DNA of 64,000 nt, from contig NZ_RDSD01000008.1 in assembly GCF_003712195.1 (NCBI RefSeq), forward strand, positions 86,766-150,765. Reading direction: 5' to 3'. The position numbers and the translations under genes were made by a program. Below, piece by piece: positions 61,733-64,000 of this stretch (position 1 is the stretch's first letter; every line of letters begins with the position of its first letter). A model generated the notes under the pieces. The model searched no databases. It was given only the letters and a program-made list of their open reading frames with translations, and was not told the origin of the DNA. This DNA is from Proteiniphilum sp. X52. Its GTDB lineage: Bacteria; Bacteroidota; Bacteroidia; Bacteroidales; Dysgonomonadaceae.

Positions 61733-61940
61733 TTTTTGAGTGGATTTACTTTATCAAGATAACAAATGTAGGTCTAAAAAGTTGAATTGTCGGCTACATA
61801 TCTAAAGAGGGATGTTTCTGTCCCGAGGCTGCGAAAGATAGCGGTTTAACGGATACAAGGCTGGATCGTCCCTTTGCTGAATGCTATTTCTGAGACCATG
61901 AAAGACATTCTGTCAGGATGAAAATAATCATTATTGTCGT

Positions 61941-61971
61941 TTTGCGAATTGGATAATTTATTGTATCTTTG
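61941..61971 (+). promoter_or_regulatory. Promoter of the rpsF-rpsR-rplI operon
   Basis: TTTG (61941-61944), 19 bp, TATCTTTG (61964-61971): a full consensus Bacteroidota promoter 44 bp before the rpsF ATG. Nothing else was recognised in the 283-bp zwf/rpsF gap. Confidence 0.8.
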
Positions 61972-62015
61972 CCGCTCGAAATTTTTTCAATTAACGAATT
62001 AATAACTAAATTAGT

Positions 62016-62450
62016 ATGAACAATTACGAAACCGTTTTCATTTTGACTCCCGTTTTGTCTGATGCCCAGATGAAGGAAGCGGTTGAAAAATTCAAAACCC
62101 TCCTCACGGATCAAGGGGCCGAGATTGTAAACGAAGAAGACTGGGGTTTGCGTAAATTAGCGTATCCCATAGACAAGAAGACGACAGGGTTTTATACCTT
62201 CCTGGAGTTCAAAGCCGCTCCGTCGGTGATCGACAAACTCGAGGTGAATTTCCGTCGTGACGAACGTGTGATCCGTTTCTTGACTGTGAAACAGGATAAA
62301 TTCGCGCTGGAATATGCCGAAAAGAGAAGAAATAACAGAGGTGGCAAAAGACAGGAGGCGCGTGCCGCCGGTGAAGGCCCAAAGACCGTAAAGAAAGAAA
62401 GAACGGAAGCTGTTGAGGCGGAAGTGGAACTTAACGAAAAGGAGGATTAA
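62016..62450 (+). CDS. rpsF: 30S ribosomal protein S6
   Basis: Small-subunit protein that binds the central domain of 16S rRNA with S18. The 144 residues begin [25 protein letters not shown], followed by [17 protein letters not shown] and [14 protein letters not shown], all typical. A C-terminal charged extension of about 40 residues ([17 protein letters not shown] and beyond) is longer than in E. coli but common in Bacteroidota. It is the first gene of the classical S6-S18-L9 operon, 3 bp before rpsR. Confidence 0.97.
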   Translation: MNNYETVFILTPVLSDAQMKEAVEKFKTLLTDQGAEIVNEEDWGLRKLAYPIDKKTTGFYTFLEFKAAPSVIDKLEVNFRRDERVIRFLTVKQDKFALEYAEKRRNNRGGKRQEARAAGEGPKTVKKERTEAVEAEVELNEKED

Positions 62451-62453
62451 GCA

Positions 62454-62720
62454 ATGGCCAAACAGACAGAAATCAGATATCTGACCCCGCTATCGGTGGA
62501 TGTGAAGAAGAAAAAATATTGCCGTTTCAAAAAGAACGGTATCAAGTACATCGACTATAAAGATCCCGAATTCCTGAAAAAGTTTCTCAACGAACAGGGA
62601 AAGATCTTACCGAGAAGGATTACCGGTACGTCATTGAAGTTTCAACGCCGGATCGCGCAAGCAGTGAAGAGGGCTCGTCATATAGCTTTGCTTCCATACG
62701 TGGCCGATTTGATGAAATAA
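62454..62720 (+). CDS. rpsR: 30S ribosomal protein S18
   Basis: An 88-residue basic protein binding next to S6 on 16S rRNA. The diagnostic core is [20 protein letters not shown], then [25 protein letters not shown] and LLPYV. It lacks the full cysteine zinc set of some S18 proteins, keeping a single CRFKKNG. The gene sits between rpsF (3-bp gap) and rplI (16-bp gap). Confidence 0.97.
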   Translation: MAKQTEIRYLTPLSVDVKKKKYCRFKKNGIKYIDYKDPEFLKKFLNEQGKILPRRITGTSLKFQRRIAQAVKRARHIALLPYVADLMK

Positions 62721-62736
62721 ATAAGGAGGAAGAGAA

Positions 62737-63180
62737 ATGGAAGTAATTTTAAAAGAAGATATACAGAGTTTAGGCTACAAAGACGATGTAGTGAACGTGA
62801 GAAAAGGGTATGCGCGTAATTTCCTTATCCCCCAGGGTAAGGCGGTGATTGCCACCGAATCTGCAAAGAAGGTGCTGGCGGAGAACCAAAAGCAGCGTGC
62901 GCACAAACTGGCTCAGATAAAGGCAGACGCGCAAGCGCTTGCCGACAAACTGGAAGGAGTCACACTGACTATTGGCGCGAAGACCAGCTCTACCGGAACA
63001 ATTTTCGGTTCGGTTACCAATATCCAGGTTGCCGATGCGCTGAAAGAAAAAGGTTTTGACGTAGACCGTAAGCTGATCGTGATCAAAGACCAAGTGAAGG
63101 AAGTGGGAAGTTACAATGCTGTGGTAAGACTTCACAAAGAAGTATCAGTGGATATCCCGTTTGAAGTGGTCGCTGAATAA
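62737..63180 (+). CDS. rplI: 50S ribosomal protein L9
   Basis: A 147-residue large-subunit protein with the N-terminal rRNA-binding domain [20 protein letters not shown] and [17 protein letters not shown], a long connecting helix ([20 protein letters not shown]) and a C-terminal domain ([20 protein letters not shown]). AGGAGG at 62724-62730 is an unusually good ribosome binding site for this phylum. It is the last gene of the operon, followed by a strong terminator. Confidence 0.97.
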   Translation: MEVILKEDIQSLGYKDDVVNVRKGYARNFLIPQGKAVIATESAKKVLAENQKQRAHKLAQIKADAQALADKLEGVTLTIGAKTSSTGTIFGSVTNIQVADALKEKGFDVDRKLIVIKDQVKEVGSYNAVVRLHKEVSVDIPFEVVAE

Positions 63181-63207
63181 GATTTCACACCATATAATAT
63201 ATGAAGA

Positions 63208-63242
63208 GGGGCTGAATGATGACGATTCAGTCTCTTTTTTTT
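63208..63242 (+). terminator. Rho-independent terminator of the rpsF operon
   Basis: The 10-bp stem GGGGCTGAAT / ATTCAGTCTC (two G-U pairs) has a 7-nt loop GATGACG and a T tract (63235-63242). It is 28 bp after the rplI stop. Confidence 0.85.
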
Positions 63243-63498
63243 AGTTCGCCCGGCAATGTCCAAACAGGTTTGGCATTGCGCTCGCTTAACCGCAAAATTC
63301 ATATTTACAGGCCCGAACCGGGGCAGGTGCTCATGGCCCGGTGTGGCTGCGGCGCAAGCGGTAATACTGCCATCCAAATAAAAATAAGTTGGTTTGAGGA
63401 GCTACCCCGCCGCCGCGGGATAGCTGTCGGTTTCATTTATCGCGGTTTAAAACCGCTGTTGTTTTGGGCGCAAGTTTCTGACTTGCGCCTATCAGGAG
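63243..63498. repeat. Hairpin-rich noncoding stretch, REP/MITE-like
   Basis: Three strong inverted repeats occur in 256 bp without a gene. They are GCAATG-T-CCAAAC / GTTTGG-CATTGC (63253-63279, one bulge), GCGGTTT-A-AAACCGC (about 63444-63458), and GGCGCAAGT-TTCTG-ACTTGCGCC (about 63468-63490). It is GC-richer than nearby intergenic DNA. A REP-type element is suspected; no transposase gene is nearby. Confidence 0.55.
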
Positions 63499-64000
63499 TT
63501 ATTTTACGAAATTATTCGTGCTGTCCGGTTTGGGACTGAATTGCTTAAAATGATATACCTCGTCTTCTTCGCTCCTTTTCGAACCATCGGGGCGGTAAGA
63601 GACCGTGATATGGAACGTGGTGTCGTTTAAGATTTTGCCTTCCCTTATATACACCTTGGGTTGCCCCGGAGAATTGGGATACCATCTTTCAAATAATAAT
63701 TTATTCCCGTTAATAATAAACACTCCCCACCGATGTTTATATTTTCTCACAACACTTAACCATTCATTGGTTTTGAAGTCATTTTCCAATCTTGTTATTT
63801 CGGTTTCGTTTACTGCGCCTCCGTACAGGATAATTCCATTTTCATATAACAGATATGTACTGTAATAAACTTCGTTTTCACCCGGATAGTACTTGTAGTA
63901 ATAATATCCGTCAATCCTTAACCCATTACCGGTATAGGGCTGTTTGGGCAAAGTTAACTCTTCACTGCCAAAAAGCAATTTACTGCATGCGCAACTTATA
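63499..64000 (-). CDS. Lipoprotein of unknown function, N-terminus cut by window edge
   Basis: The frame stays open to the right edge. Reading into it, the visible N-terminal part is ISCACSKLLFGSEEL, which looks like the end of a lipoprotein signal peptide with the lipid-bearing Cys before SKLL. About 166 residues are visible. The mature part has Tyr-rich beta segments (GLRIDGYYYYKYYPGENEVYY, STYLLYENGIILYGGAV) and a later WGVFIINGNKLLFERW, ending DSTNNFVK. I recognise no family. The true start lies beyond 64000; an internal TTG at 63978 is not the natural start. Confidence 0.72.
   Translation of the reverse strand, partial: ISCACSKLLFGSEELTLPKQPYTGNGLRIDGYYYYKYYPGENEVYYSTYLLYENGIILYGGAVNETEITRLENDFKTNEWLSVVRKYKHRWGVFIINGNKLLFERWYPNSPGQPKVYIREGKILNDTTFHITVSYRPDGSKRSEEDEVYHFKQFSPKPDSTNNFVK

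Noticed and set aside
63216..63539. 107-aa frame downstream of rplI
   Set aside because: It runs through the terminator and the hairpin-rich repeat region and has no recognisable domain or ribosome binding site.

Overview
The window comes from a Bacteroidota chromosome, most likely of the order Bacteroidales. The evidence is the repeated promoter form TTTG-19/20 bp-TAnnTTTG upstream of genes, the weak ribosome binding sites, and typical Bacteroidota proteins (PorT-like and DUF5686 outer-membrane proteins, DUF6132, an ECF sigma/anti-sigma pair, a LysM plus substrate-binding-fold protein). A Dysgonomonadaceae-like genus is possible, but that is a guess. Nearly all the sequence is coding. I see no tRNA, rRNA, IS element, prophage or CRISPR array.

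Layout. 1-4.4 kb (minus): thiL (cut by the window edge), purine nucleoside phosphorylase, lpxK, sppA. 4.5-8.5 kb (plus): ECF sigma factor, a membrane/beta-barrel partner, a lipoprotein, a Yip1-like protein and smpB. 8.9-15.3 kb: metH, threonine aldolase, a UPF0316 protein, mazG. 15.3-31.1 kb: dsbD, DUF2461, dnaB, LysM protein, PorT-like barrel, an arsR-DUF6132-thioredoxin group, a U32 peptidase, envelope proteins and a DUF5686 protein. 54.2-64 kb: gamma carbonic anhydrase, aminopeptidase P, folB, lptB, ruvX, def, pgl-zwf, rpsF-rpsR-rplI and a lipoprotein cut by the right edge.

The main discovery area is 31.2-54.2 kb: 20 co-directional, often overlapping genes forming an aryl polyene/flexirubin-type pigment-lipid cluster. 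It starts with a tyrosine ammonia-lyase behind a near-perfect Bacteroidota promoter. It encodes two acyl carrier proteins, three ketosynthases with complete Cys-His-His sets, a chain-length-factor-like protein, a ketoreductase, two dehydratase-like hotdog proteins that each keep a different half of the catalytic dyad, a thioesterase, an acyl-activating ligase, acyltransferases, an O-methyltransferase, a glycosyltransferase, a NodB deacetylase, LolA and lipoprotein transport factors, a CrtI-like oxidoreductase, a C45 Ntn hydrolase, and an RND exporter fused to an acyltransferase and a methyltransferase. The inferred scheme is: tyrosine to 4-coumarate, activation onto ACP, iterative elongation/reduction/dehydration to a polyene, attachment to a (glyco)lipid, and export to the outer membrane. 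No dialkylresorcinol genes were recognised in the window, so the final conjugate may differ from classical flexirubin.

Intergenic DNA is unusual. Arrays of 7-bp (and 8/9-bp) tandem repeats sit directly at gene ends and starts. A dispersed ~100-bp CATATG-flanked element occurs at least four times, always touching a start codon. A promoter-bearing unit is duplicated upstream of folB and recurs upstream of lptB.
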